Made by a program: the position numbers and the translations under genes. A DNA stretch of 64,000 nucleotides from Promerops cafer (taxonomy: Eukaryota > Chordata > Aves > Passeriformes > Nectariniidae): NCBI GenBank assembly GCA_013398275.1, contig VZSE01001826.1, positions 186,001 to 250,000 on the forward strand, read 5' to 3'. Below the pieces are notes generated by a model that was given only the letters and a program-made list of their open reading frames with translations, was not told where the DNA came from and ran no database searches. Below, one piece after another: positions 35,524-46,822 of the stretch. How positions within the stretch are numbered: the first letter of the stretch is position 1; the number at the start of each line of letters is the position of its first letter.

Positions 35524-35583
35524 GGTTGGGACCAGCTGAGCTTTAAGGCCCCTTCCAGCCCAACCCATTCTGGGATTCTGTGA
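35524..35583 (+). mobile_element. CR1 LINE, terminal 3' fragment
   Basis: Only the last 60 bp of a CR1 remain: GGTTGGGACCAGCTGAGCTTTAAGGCCCCTTCCAGCCCAACCCATTCTGGGATTCTGTGA. The GGTTGGGAC..CTTTAAGG..CCTTCCA..CCAACCC block and terminal short repeat identify it. Severe 5' truncation. Confidence 0.88.
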
Positions 35584-36700
35584 AAAGGGAAGGGAAAGCT
35601 TTCAGGTACTTGGTGACTTGCACTTCCTTTGCCATCCAAACCCAGAGAGGTGCAAAAGAGCATTTCCAACCTCCCAGTGCCCCCATGCCCTCCCCTGTTC
35701 CTGGCCAACCTGCTGACATTGGCTTGGCACTGCAAAAGCCAACTCACAGCTCTGTCTGCTCAACGCAGCAGCACCACATCCCTCCCAAAGTTGCACCTGT
35801 TCGTCAGGGTAAGTGAATAAAACCACAAAATCCAAGCCATAGAAATGTGATCTGGACCAAAGCAGAGCTCCCAGCTACTGCCAGAGTCCACAGTGCCTCT
35901 CTGGAGAGGACCAGGCAGGATATTTGGTGTCCTAATGCACTACAAGCACTATCAGAGCAGGCTTGTAAGACCCCAAACATCAGCCCAGCTCCCTTGCCTT
36001 GTCCCGTGGTGGTTTCTGACAAATAATCACAATAGCCCAGCCTATGACACTCTCATTTTTCTATCCAAATGGGGCTGGGGTTGTAAAAGAGGCGCCATGC
36101 AAGGAATCCCTCTGTCTCTTGGAATGTCTGTGCATTTTTTTTTTAAATTTAAAAATATTTGGAAAGAAGGGATGGTTAAACAAAGAAACAAATACTAAAT
36201 AAACCTCCTTGTTTTCCCGATGCTAGACTGGCACGGGCAGCTTGTAAGAATTAGTGATTCCAGGGAGCAACTGGCTAATTTCCAAGGGAATAGGGAGAGA
36301 GGGAAGAGAGGAACAGCAGTAATTTACAGCTTAACCCATTAGTATTTTCTCTTTACAGCTCTCATCTGGATTACCAAATGCAAATTATTTATGATATTTT
36401 ATTGGCAAACCCCTTTAGTGCACTGGTATGTGAAATTCCCTCCAAAATCCACGTTTTTCAGCTAAGGGGCTGCACCCCTCTTGGTCTTACTTCAAGAGGT
36501 GAGTGTGTCTCCAAGATTTGGGTGGGCATCATCACCTTTACACTGTCACAGGACACGGCCACCAGCAGCACAGCACAGAGCCCATCTCTCCTTGGCACCA
36601 TCCCACAGACCTCCTGAACTATTGTTTGCTCCTCTTGTTGTGATCATCGTGAGAATGCAACACGAATGCAAAAGAACACAGCTGGTATTGAGACTGTTGC
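35584..36700. other. Unique sequence without a supported gene
   Basis: No repeat or exon recognised. A T/A-rich palindromic stretch (TTTAAATTTAAA) lies at about 36142-36153. Short frames only. Confidence 0.4.
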
Positions 36701-36960
36701 TTTCAAGATTCTAGGAGAGGATCAAATGAAGGAGAAAATTAAATTAAAGAAGCAGCACTTAATTATGTAGGCTGCTTTTGTGCTCTCTCCCTCCTCTGTG
36801 TAGTAGTTTCCACCTGAAAATCTTTAAGTGTTTTAGAGATGGTAATTAAATCTCGGAACTACTGCAGAGAAGGATGCAAGGAAAGCATATGCAGCTCACT
36901 TGATTTGTCTGTTTGATTATACATTAACATTAACTTTGCATCTCCCCAGCCTTCTGCTCT
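36701..36960. other. AT-rich candidate conserved noncoding block
   Basis: Unique AT-rich block with ATTAAATTAAAG, CTTAATTATGTAGG and TGGTAATTAAATC, typical of homeodomain-rich elements. There is no open frame. Inferred only. Confidence 0.3.
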
Positions 36961-38203
36961 GCCAGGACACTCCTTGCAGTTAACTCAAGGTCTGCACAAA
37001 TGCTTGCAATGCTGGCCCTCAGCAAGGGAGTCTGCTAAAAAGGGGGCTGCAAATGGGATTGGTGGGAGCTGGATGGTCCTCCTGGGCACCCAGCCCCGTG
37101 TGCTGGGGCTGGGGAAAGTGTTCTGGGGCAAGCACAGTGCCAGGAGCCTCCCTGCTGTGGGCACCCCACCTGCACCAGCAGAAAAGTGCTGCTCCCCAGC
37201 ATTTCCTCTGCTCCCTGGGGACCCACCCACGGCGGTGGCAAAACCTGACATGAGGGTGTTGGCTTGGAAAGCTGAGTCACCTCCCTTCCTCCCCTGGCAG
37301 TGTTTGAAACCAGCAGCTGGGTCAGAGTGCAACCTGGGGGCCACCAAGAGCCAAGCCTCACCAAAACAATCCACAGGATGATGCTCAGAAATGCCCCAAA
37401 TCCTGGGACACGGGGCTTGGTAACTCCCAGTTCTGGGGCACAGACCCCCACCTGCTCACACCTGAGCTGAGCACCTTGAGCTCAGCTCCTCATGGGCCAG
37501 ACACTTCTCATCAGGGAGGGCTCCTCTATCAGGGTGGATCTTCCCTCTCTCAGCAGCCCTGGAGCTGGGATCCTCCCTGCCAGGACAGCCCTGCTGGCAC
37601 CACAGCAGCCTCTGTGTCATCACCACATTGCTTCAGAGAGGAGTGCCCCGGTGACATTCGAGAGAAGCTGTTGAAGAGCAGCTTCAGCAAATGTGGTTTA
37701 AGATGTTATTTTCAGAGAGCAAGGAAAGCACAGGGCGATGCTCATCTGGCAATCCAGAGCATTAGCAGGAGTTCTGGCAGTGGATCCCAGAGATGATGAA
37801 AACTAAAATGTCCTTGAAAGCATAATCAGAACTGTGGCTGGCACAGATGCTGTTGCAACACCCAGACAACTCTGAAGAGGGGAATCTTCTGCAAAAGTGC
37901 AGTTTCACGGCATGAGAAAGCCCAGCTCATGTTTTCAGCCTCCTGATATGAAATTGTGTTTGCTTCCTCCTTGCTTGCTGCTCATGCAGAAACCTCTGGG
38001 GAGGCTGAGATGGAGAGGACACCAAAGAGCCACCCGTGTTGGCCCAGGGGCTGCTCTGCAGCTGCCTGGGAGCTGTGGAACCAGCAAGGCTGGTGCCTGA
38101 GCTCACAGAGGATATGGCACGAAGTGGAAGGGGACAAGAGGCCAGCAAGGGATTCACTGCAGAGCGTGGATGTGACACCAGCCCCGGCTGCAGGGTCCCT
38201 GCT
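36961..38203. other. Unique sequence without a supported gene
   Basis: GC-rich with overlapping frames of up to 138 codons on both strands at 36974-37451, none recognised. The right end carries one copy of the 4-bp target duplication (CTGC, 38200-38203) of the LTR that follows. Confidence 0.45.
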
Positions 38204-38613
38204 GTGAGAAAAACAATGCTCGCCTTTTAATTTCAAAAAGTTTATTAAAAACCTCAGTAAAATACAACAGGAGACTGAATAAGGAGAAACAAACAGCACT
38301 GGGAGCAAGGGCTCAACCACCACGTGCTCATCTACAAAAGGGATGTTCTACTTTTTATACCCCCAGCCCCTCTTAAAGTCTTGTCCATCGGCTCCTCCTT
38401 CGCTGCTCAGTGCTGGAGATCACTTTCTCACACCTCGATTGGAGTCTGGAGTTGCCAAAGGAACAGACCGACCCTCCCAAATACCCCCCTACCAGGACTA
38501 TCCCTGATAACAATGTATGGGGGAGGGAAACATTCCTATCATCCACAGAGCCTCTCTTCACATATTCACCCCTTAACTGTGAGAGCCAACTACCACATTA
38601 TTCACCTGTAAGG
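38204..38613 (-). mobile_element. Solo LTR of an endogenous retrovirus, reverse orientation
   Basis: The reverse complement aligns along its full length with the LTR at 42773-43175 (both contain GTTGGCTCTCACA..TTAAGGGGTGAAT near the start and end in TCTCACA). Core promoter and polyadenylation signals are in the right order on the minus strand: TATAAAAAG at 38352-38359 and AATAAA at 38241-38246. It is flanked by a 4-bp duplication CTGC (38200-38203 and 38614-38617), as for gammaretrovirus-like insertions. In LTR orientation it starts CC rather than TG. No internal viral genes are present; a solo LTR from recombination. Confidence 0.85.
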
Positions 38614-40060
38614 CTGCCCACAGGAATCAGCAGCTGAAAGGATCCATTGCAGCAGCCCCAGTGTTCTGTAACAGTGAGGAAATACTTCAGGAGTCAACAG
38701 ATACTTGACATTTTTAATGGTGCAGGAAGGTTTTATGGTTTTACATTCTTCTTTGGATACCAAAGGCCTGATTTTTTTTTTTCCTTATTTATTCCAAGAA
38801 AAGCAGGACTAACCCAGCAGCATCAGCTGGTCTGGTCAGGAGGGTGCTTCTCTGTGCCACCAAAAATGCTCAAATGGAGACAAAAGCCAAAGCTACAGTT
38901 TTGTGTGTAAAACAAAATTTAAAACTGGAGAGGACAGCAAACAGCCATTAGTATTGCTGATGAGAGCCTTTGTAAGCTTTTTAAACATAACTATAATATA
39001 TTTAAAATCTGACTGGAAAGAAAAAAAGTCTGAAGTGGGCTAAGAATGTCAGAACAGATGTTGTTCCTCTTCCCTTCAGAGAAAAGTTTTGCCAACCATT
39101 TTGAAATGAGATTTCGCTGAGCTCAGGGTAATTCTATGAACAACTCCAGGTGAATTGAAACAACCTTTTGCCCTGGAAGCTGTTCCAACAGCTGAGCTCC
39201 CCGAAGGACCAGCTGTGGCTCTGGCAGAGGGGCAGAGGGACAGTGCTTCTCTGCTCTCAGCACCTGGGCCAGTCCTTGCAGGAACATTTTTCTCAGACCC
39301 ACCTTGGCAACCTTGGGTTAGGGGTTTTTTGGTTGGTTTTGTTGGTTGGTAGGTTGGTTTTTTTCCCCTCCTGGCTTCCTGCCCTCAAACATGGTTTTCA
39401 TGTACAGGATCAGTGGAAGGCACAGATCCTTCTCCTGGCTGCATTACGGGCAGAGGAACTCGGTCCATGCCTGGGGAACAAGATCAGGAGACCAAGCCTG
39501 GTCTCCAGCAGCCCTGCAGGGATCACCTGATGTGCTGTGTCCTCTTCCTCCTCCACACAACCCCTCAGCTCCCTCCCACCCCCTTCTGGGACTGGACTCC
39601 CACGGAAAGAAGCAGAAGAGTCAACTCAGCCCCACCAGTGCCAGCAAGGAGGGTCTCAAAGAGCAAGAGCCCACCAGAATAAAGCTTTGCAGGCTTTGGC
39701 TTGCAACAGAGAGGAAGAGGAGCAAGGATTCATCTGACAGAGAGAATTTAACTCCAAAGTGGGGACTCAGTTCAGGGTACAGGGAAGCTGCCCACAAACT
39801 GATTACAGAGGGGGTGGATGGCCCTGGCTGCACCCTTCCAAAGGCAGCTTCTCTGTCCTCCATCCCAGGAGAGCTTTCTGCTGGAGGCCTGGAGCTGCTG
39901 CAGGTGTTTTCCTCCAGCCCAGCCAGATGTGGCTCAGAGAAACCAGATTTCAGAGTGCCCCGGGGGGTGCTGCTGCGTGGCCGACTCCCTGACACGGGGG
40001 TCCTGCAGTCATTTCTGGTGCAGGCAGCTCGGGCAGGTCTCCTGTTGTCTTCGTGATAAT
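38614..40060. other. Unique sequence without a supported gene
   Basis: An AT-rich part at 38890-39150 is followed by GC-rich sequence with a 236-codon plus-strand frame (39346-40056) that has no recognised domain and is opposed by a 157-codon minus-strand frame. A GGTTGGTT repeat lies at about 39330-39358. Confidence 0.4.
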
Positions 40061-41170
40061 ATTTGCACGGTTTGAGTTTGAGCTGATAAAACAATCCGTG
40101 GTTTTAAGCGCTCAGGACTGCCAGCAAATATAGGAAATAGGTAGGGCTTATTTGCCAGAGCATTCAGCATTTGTTACTGAGTTTTCACTCTTTCTCCACC
40201 CAAGATACCCAGGAAGAAAAACACTGATTTAATCGTTCCCATGCTTAAAGACAATATGCTTTTTAATGCCCAGCAGTACCACCTTGGGAGGCATTTTAAT
40301 GCCAATTACAGCTTTCATTCCGCAGCACTGCCCCAAAACCCCCCTTTTCCCATCACAAACCCTGACGCAATGAGCCCATCTGAGCAGGGCCAGCCCTGAA
40401 ATTTCCACTTCTCCAGCGAGACCGGCCCCGATTGTCCTCCCAGACTCTCTTGTGATGTTAAGGGCGATAGATAAAAATAACTCCGACTCCATTGTTCTGC
40501 TATTTATACACCGAAAAGTCAACAGCATGAAGGCGAGCAGCCCCTGGGCTGTGCGGGAGTTGATGACCCTGTTCCGCCCGCTTGTCCTCGGAGGTGCCAC
40601 GGGGGGAGGACCGCGGGGCAGAGGAAATCAGGCTGTTTGAAGATAAAGAGGCTTTTCAAAAGCCCAAAGGGCAGCTCAGCCTGACTTTCGCAGGGTAAAG
40701 AGCCCCATCGGGGCCATTGTGTTGCCAATGCCAAGCAAGTCCATGACAAAGGCCGGGGGCGGCCCGAGGTGGGGGCCGCGTTCCAGGGATGGGCTCCGGA
40801 GCGGGGGGCTTCGGGGCGGCCGTGAATGGAAAATCTCCCTCCGAAGAAACAGATGGGTCTGAATGCAGATGCAAAGCGACCCTCATCCCAAGGCCATCAA
40901 AGAAAACCGGTTTCTCCAGACCGAAAGTCGGGAAGATAATAGGGCTTTTCAGGGACGTAAAAACGGAATTTCCTCCTTGCCGCGCATTAGGCACAGGAAA
41001 CAGAGCTCCTCTGCCGCATCTGCCCCTGGGTTACTCGGCAACAGCTTTGCACTGTCCTTTTGGTAGGGAAAACGAATGGTTTCCGCGGGTTTGCTGCGGG
41101 AAAGGGACGGGCACGGGGCAAAGCAGCCGCACAGAGGAGTGTCCAGAGAGACAAAGTGACCAGCCAGGGA
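40061..41170. other. Candidate conserved block (40061-40560) and CpG-rich patch (40560-41170)
   Basis: The left half is AT-rich with ATTA words and no young repeat. The right half is CpG-dense (GGCCGGGGGCGGCCCGAGG, GGGGGCCGCGTTCC, GGGGCGGCCG) and contains a SOX-like CCATTGT at 40716-40722. No exon recognised. It could be an orphan CpG island beside a regulatory element; inference only. Confidence 0.35.
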
Positions 41171-41720
41171 CATCTGCGGGGACAACGCATCACCGGAGTG
41201 AGAATTAGGCAGCCAAATTCATTTTGAGAAACAGAAAATATGTTCAGCTAAAACAAACACCGTTCAGAATGAAGGGATGAGCTCTGTTCATTTACTTTGA
41301 AATTCTCCATTAACTACAGCACGCTAATTATCTCCCTTTCTGGGTCTGGGCGCTTTTTCTTTTCACGTTGGAAAATTTTGTTCATCTTAAAGCCAAATAA
41401 ATGCCAAGAGAAACCTGCCACCCAGTATATTTATGACCAAAATAACAATTTCTTTTGATAAGTTCCTGCAGTAACAGTGGCCCAGAGAAAATATATTCAG
41501 TGAAGATCACTCACTGCTGAACACTTTCCTCACTTCTTCCCTCAAACCAGTGATGTCTTTTCCCCCCCCCTTGGATAAACATGGTACTTTTTAATGGGAT
41601 AATTTGTACTACAATCTCCTGAAAACGTTTTGATTTTATTTTGCTTTTTATGATTCCTAGAGCCCTAGTTTTGGAACACACACAGATAAAAGTGCTTTGA
41701 GGATTTTATTTCTGTGTCTC
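41171..41720. other. AT-rich candidate conserved noncoding block
   Basis: AT-rich, no frames, with CCATTAACTACAGC, ACGCTAATTATCTCC and CCAAAATAACAATTTC, i.e. homeobox- and SOX-like words. A C run lies at 41562-41570. Inferred only. Confidence 0.3.
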
Positions 41721-42553
41721 CAGATTGCTCACTAGAGAGCCAAAAGTCACTCCTCGCCTCTCAATCAAGGCCCGAGCAAAATTTAGACCCTTGCAGAGAT
41801 AATCAGACTTGTCAGGTTACTCTAAAAGGCAGGAAGACCTGGGCCAACACTTTCCAAAATGCTGATATTACAAGCTCCAGATTCTGCAGACCTTTATGAA
41901 GGATTTAAACGCGAATTTATCTGTAGAAGAGCAAAGTTTTGCTCTATTTCTAAGCAAAGCAGAGTGGAATAAAGGAGCGATTTGTCGCTCTAAGAAGGTA
42001 CCAACCAAAAAGGTGTGAAACTGAGTTATGTGGGCTGGGACAGGTCCTCTGCTCTCCTCCTGTGTGGCTGGGCAGGTGACATTTTGTCACCCCGTTGTCA
42101 CTTCACACCTCTCAGCCCTCATTTGCCCGCCTCACCCATCTGCTCCCTCCTGACACAGAGCAGGATGGATGGCACAGGGAGGGGCCCTCCTGCCTTTTAT
42201 TGAAGACATCTAACTTGGGATCCTTGCCCAGTGCAAGCAGCCACACAAAGCCACCCTGAGCTTCCAAAAGAGCAGGGTTAGGGGGAAACATTCCAGATCT
42301 GGATGGCTGAAACATCAGGATTTCAAGCATGTGCCTGGATGGTGCTGTGGGATCACCGTTTCCATAGCTAAAACCCTGGATTTTGGCTGCCTCCACTCGG
42401 AGTCCTCCCAGGAGAAGAGGAGTTTGGTTTTGGAAGTGCAGAGCAACTACCACCCCACTGATGGGAACATCCTGGGGTCCTGCAGCCCAGGCCACCCATG
42501 TCCCAGCTGAGGAGCCCTGTGCTGGGCACTGGTCCTGCCCAGAAGGCAGAAAT
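41721..42553. other. Unique sequence without a supported gene
   Basis: No repeat or exon recognised. A 127-codon minus-strand frame (42112-42495) and a 133-codon plus-strand frame running into the CR1 have no domains. Confidence 0.45.
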
Positions 42554-42772
42554 CTTAAGATGCACCAAGGGAAATCCAGGCTTGATATTGGGAAAAAGTT
42601 TTTTACAGAAAGGGTGATAAAGTACGGGAATGCTCTGCCCGGGGAGGTGCTGCAGTCACCATCCCTGGGTGTGGTTAAGAACAGACTGGGTGTGGCACTC
42701 GGGGCCGTGGTTTGGTTGGGGTGTTGGGGCTGGGTTGGACTCGATGATCTTGGAGGTCTCTGCCAACCCAGT
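42554..42772 (+). mobile_element. CR1 LINE 3' fragment interrupted by an LTR (left part)
   Basis: CR1 3' end from CTTAAGATGCACCAAGGG to GGTTGGACTCGATGATCTTGGAGGTCTCTGCCAACCCAGT. It belongs to the same subfamily as the copy at 22207-22434. The terminal short repeat is missing here because an LTR was inserted at 42773; it resumes at 43176 with CAGTGATTCTGTGATTCTGTG. The last four bases (CAGT, 42769-42772) form one half of the target duplication. Confidence 0.94.
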
Positions 42773-43175
42773 TGTTACAGATGAGTAACGTGATGGTTGG
42801 CTCTCACAATTAAGGGGTGAATATTATGTATGTGTTAAGAGAAGTTTTGTAGATGATAATTATATCTCCCCTCACCCATACATTGTTATTATGGGATGCT
42901 CTTAGTAACAGGGACATTTGGGAGGGCCAGCTTGTCACTTTGGCAACTCCAGGCCTCCAATCAAGGTGTAAGAAAGTGATCTCCACCACTGAACAGTGAA
43001 AGAAGAGTCGAGTGACAAGACCTGAGGGGGGGCTGAAGATATAAAGGGCAGAACATCCATTTTGTAGCAGGGCACGTGGCTGGCACAGAGGCTCCCAGCA
43101 CTGAACTTTCCCCTTATTTAGTCCTTTGTTGTAATAAACCTTTAAAATTTTAAAAGGTGAGCGTGGTTTCTCACA
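42773..43175 (+). mobile_element. Solo LTR of an endogenous retrovirus, inserted in a CR1
   Basis: 403 bp, beginning TGTTACAG and ending TCTCACA (TG...CA ends). TATAAAG is at 43040-43046 and AATAAA at 43133-43138. It is flanked by a 4-bp duplication CAGT (42769-42772 and 43176-43179), as expected of gammaretrovirus-like (class I) integration. The reverse-oriented copy at 38204-38613 belongs to the same family, diverged by roughly a fifth to a quarter by eye. No internal viral sequence remains. It is younger than the CR1 it interrupts. Confidence 0.92.
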
Positions 43176-43199
43176 CAGTGATTCTGTGATTCTGTGAAA
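43176..43199 (+). mobile_element. CR1 LINE 3' tail (right part of the interrupted copy)
   Basis: CAGTGATTCTGTGATTCTGTGA continues the CR1 tail broken at 42772. The first four bases are the duplicated target site. The two short ATTCTGTG units are the usual bird CR1 ending. Confidence 0.9.
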
Positions 43200-43859
43200 C
43201 GAGGAGACGTCTGGTCCTCATGGAAGGCCAAAGGGATCAAGGGTGAAATCAGCTGAGCTGAGGGAAATCAAACATTAGCAGCCCCAAACACCAGAAACTG
43301 CCACCCTCTGCAGGTAACCTGAAACTAGAGACCAAAAATGGACACGAAGAGGCAGAAATAAGGGTTTTAAATCTGAAAAAATGTAAGTCCTCTCTCCCAC
43401 CATCATGTGGACACCCCAATTCTGTCACTAAGCACCCCAAATTTTGACAAGCTTTTAACTTCACTTCCTGTGGACATCCTCTCTAGGAATAACCAAACCA
43501 CATCAAAGGAAAGTCCTCCCTGGGTAGTCTTAAAATGTGGTTTTTTCCTATTCCCCAAGGAATCCCTTCAGCTCTGTCATGCCCCAACCATAATCCATTG
43601 CGTGTGGCCTTTGGGAAAGCTATTCCCAAAACAGTAACAGGCTTCTGGAAACACAAAATGCAGTATCTAAACCCTGTTGGAAATGATGTAACTTTTCAAA
43701 CTAATTTTTAATTAGTTGTTTTAATTAACTGTGGGCAGTGCCCACCTTAAGCCAGCACTAGTGAAGGTCCTTCACAGGCCCTTATTGTTATTTTGATGAT
43801 TAAATCACCAAAATCTTACTTTTGTTAAAACTAACACTGACAAGCTTCAGTAAAAAAAG
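43200..43859. other. Unique sequence without a supported gene
   Basis: No gene recognised. AT-rich TAATTTTTAATTAGTTGTTTTAATTAACTG lies at about 43702-43731, followed by the near-palindrome GTGGGCAGTGCCCAC. The 5' end of the next LTR might begin around 43730, but I could not prove it. Confidence 0.35.
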
Positions 43860-44255
43860 CCAAAGTGAGTTGAAGATTGGACATCTGAGATCTTAAATTT
43901 ATGGTGCTTCAAGGACATTGGAGTAACCAGAAGACACAGAGAAGATGAAGGCCTGGAAAGCTGGGGACTCCCCATCTGAGAAAAAGGTGATAAAAATGCA
44001 AAAGAATGTGGAGCCAAGTAACATGAAGAGTGAGAAATCAGTAACCAGTGAATTAATGAAGATAATTATGTAACTTAGAACCAGTGAACATGAATTTCTT
44101 TCTTTCTTTGTTAAAAATGTATAAATGAGTGAAAATTTTTTGTACCATCATCTGTGTGGAGGGCAGAACTTTGTCAGCCACACACACCCCTCTTGGCCAA
44201 GAATAAAGTGATGCCCTACTCTCTAACACTAAAAAGACAGTTTAGGGAGTTTTAT
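43860..44255 (+). mobile_element. Solo LTR of a second endogenous retrovirus family
   Basis: The 3' half resembles 49420-49640 in order: ACCAGTGAACA, TATAAAT at 44120-44126, CTGTGTGGAGGGC, a TCTTGGCCAAGAATAAAGTGATGCC block with AATAAA at 44202-44207, and ACTCTCTAAC near the end. TATA box and polyadenylation signal are about 80 bp apart, as in an LTR with a short R region. Both ends are uncertain, and the 5' end could lie as far left as 43730. No viral coding sequence. Confidence 0.65.
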
Positions 44256-46822
44256 TTATCCCAATGATTTTGGAGGATTTGGGTAACAACCTCAGCCTGA
44301 CATTCATCTCACCTAATATCTGATATCCACCATGAAAGATGATGCTGGGGCTGGACCTGGGGCTCCTAACCAGAGGGAAGAGGAGAAGTAGCTGGACAAA
44401 CCATAAAGTAAAAGGTTGTAAAAAGCCATCCCAACTGGCCCCAGTACTTTTCAAAGCCCAAAATGGGTCTTTCCCCCTTATTAGGCACCCATCTGTGTCC
44501 CTGGGCTCTAATTAAGCATCTGCTCTGCAGGAAGCTAACAAGTTCTTCTGCTGATAATCCCGACCAGCTTGGCAGCATTATTTACAACACGGCCACAGTG
44601 AGCCCCTGCTCTGGCCGAGTGGCTTCATTGTCAGAGTAAGATGTAGCTATATCATTATTTTAGCAGACATATAAAATATAATCCAATTATATGGCGGATA
44701 CGTGGAATTCCCGATGATTTCAGAGCACGCTGCTTTATTCAGGAGGGGGGAAAAGATTTAAAGAGACAGGTTGTCACTGGGCATCAAAGGATTTGGGATG
44801 ATATTTAGGATAACAGTTTATAGACATGGAGCAAATCCTATTATAATGCCACATGGCCATCAGGCTGTCACAGTGGCTGGTACAGTGCATGTCTGGGCAG
44901 AGATGCCAGCCAGGAGCGTGGTCACCTCAGAGGTGTGTCCTGTGTCCAGTGGAACTGGCAGGTTTTGTGGGTAGCACCTCTGTGTCACCCTCAGCTCTGT
45001 GGTGTCCTCCCTGCCAGCTGGGTCCAGGGGTAGGGAGCAGCCTGAGCCTAAAAGGAGCGAATTTGGGTTTACCCTGCAATCCCTCAAGGACAGGGTGTGG
45101 AAAGAATGGAACCAGAGGAGTGAAAATGGGCATTCACCACAGCTCGGGATCTGTGACCATGGACAAGGCCACAGCAACAACCCTGAAGAATCAGTTTGGT
45201 CCAGAGCTCTCTTTCCAAGGGGCTGAGTCAAATTCTGTGGACAAGGAGCCTCTCCATGGCTTCACCCAACTTTGGTTTGGGCCTGGCAACCATGGGAGAC
45301 GTGGAGAGGAGAGCTGGGAACTCAGAGAAGCACTCAGAGCACAAGAACAGTTTGGGGCTTTTTTGCACGTGACTCATGATCAACACAACTCCAAGGCCTG
45401 TGAAAGCACAAAAGCTGATTCCTCACCCAGATACCAGGGGAACTCCCACAGGGATGGGCTGAGAAGGCAGCCTGGATGGCTGGACATGGCACACCCGAGT
45501 GTCAGCACTGGCCAGGAGCTGCTGGGGGCACTGCAAAATCCTGTCCAGCACCAGCAGAGCTGCTGAGGCTGAGCAGGGACCCTCAGCCCACTCTGCTGCA
45601 CCCAGCTGTTGGGGGGAACATGAACCATCTCCACCACCCCTCCCAGCCTCCAGTCAAGCAGCTCAAAGGAAAGCCATTCCTGCCTCCCTTTGCTTTTTTC
45701 TCTCTGTTTGCTCTTTCCCCTCAGCAGCACTCACAGGTGTCACACTCTCCTGTGCAGCTGTCCCTGCTCAGCAGCTCCCACCTCAGCTCACCATCCACCC
45801 CTCACACTTGTGTTTTGGGTCCCTGGTCCTCAGTGGCAGCTGGAACCCTGCCACGGTGTCACCCATGTCCCCAGCAAGGTGATGCACACTGAGATGCCAC
45901 CCCACTGTGGTGGACGAGCAATAAAGGAGTAATAAAAATCAATTTGCTGAACAGGAGATACTTTCCTTTGTGTGCAGTCCCTAGGGAGCTGGGAGGACTA
46001 GCAGCAGGAATACAAAAAAGTCCTGGATAGTTTATAAAACAAAAGAGATTCATTAGTGTCTGAAATATCCAGCACAGCAGCCTCAAAACAAAACCCCAGC
46101 CTTGCTGCTGCCAGCCTGTAAGGACAGTGAGGGTGTCTGCGACTTACAGGAGTGACAAGGGTTTTTTTTTCTTTTCTTTTTTTAAATACATGTTAATCCA
46201 GCTGGTGCAGTGACAGTAACACCCACAGCATCCTTCCCTGGGGAAGTCCTGGCAGTATTTCCCACCTTGTGACTCAGTCTCCCGTGAGGAGATCCACAAA
46301 AGCAGGCAGAGCCCCATGCCCAGGCCACACAGACCCCACGCTCCAGAGGGTTTTGGGGCCCTGCAAATGAGGGTTAAATGAGGTGCAGTGATGTGGCAGC
46401 AAGGAGCAGCTCCAGCAGCAGTGACAGGGACGTCCCTGCAGCTGCCAGATGGGCACAATAAAAGGCTCATTAATGGGGATCGTTGGACCTCAATCTCAGA
46501 ATGCTGGATGAAACCTCCTCAGTAAGTATCATTATTATGGTGCTCTCAATCAAGTCAAGCAGCTTTATGACAAAATCAAAAGTTGTGATCCAAGCAGCAG
46601 AGGGATGGGGGAAGCAGCCTATTAATTTTGCTTTGGGTTCACAGCAAGGACCCAGCAGTGGCCAGGACACAAGAATGATGGTCACATCTCCAGGCAGCTG
46701 GGGACAGCTTTAAATGTCACCACAGCCCTCTGCCCTCTCAACCCCAGACCTCTCTGGGTCCACAGTGGGATTATGCAGACACCACTGTGCTGGTCTGTGG
46801 CTCCAAAACAAGAGGGAAAAAC
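44256..46822. other. Unique sequence without a supported gene
   Basis: The left part (44590-44760) is AT-rich and could be a conserved block. The rest is mixed. A 237-codon plus-strand frame (44853-45566) has no recognisable domain and is opposed by 123- and 116-codon minus-strand frames. T-rich tract at 46161-46184. Confidence 0.4.

Noticed and set aside
38204..43175. The two inverted related LTRs as the ends of one provirus
   Set aside because: They are in opposite orientation, each has its own distinct target duplication, they are too diverged, and no viral genes lie between them.
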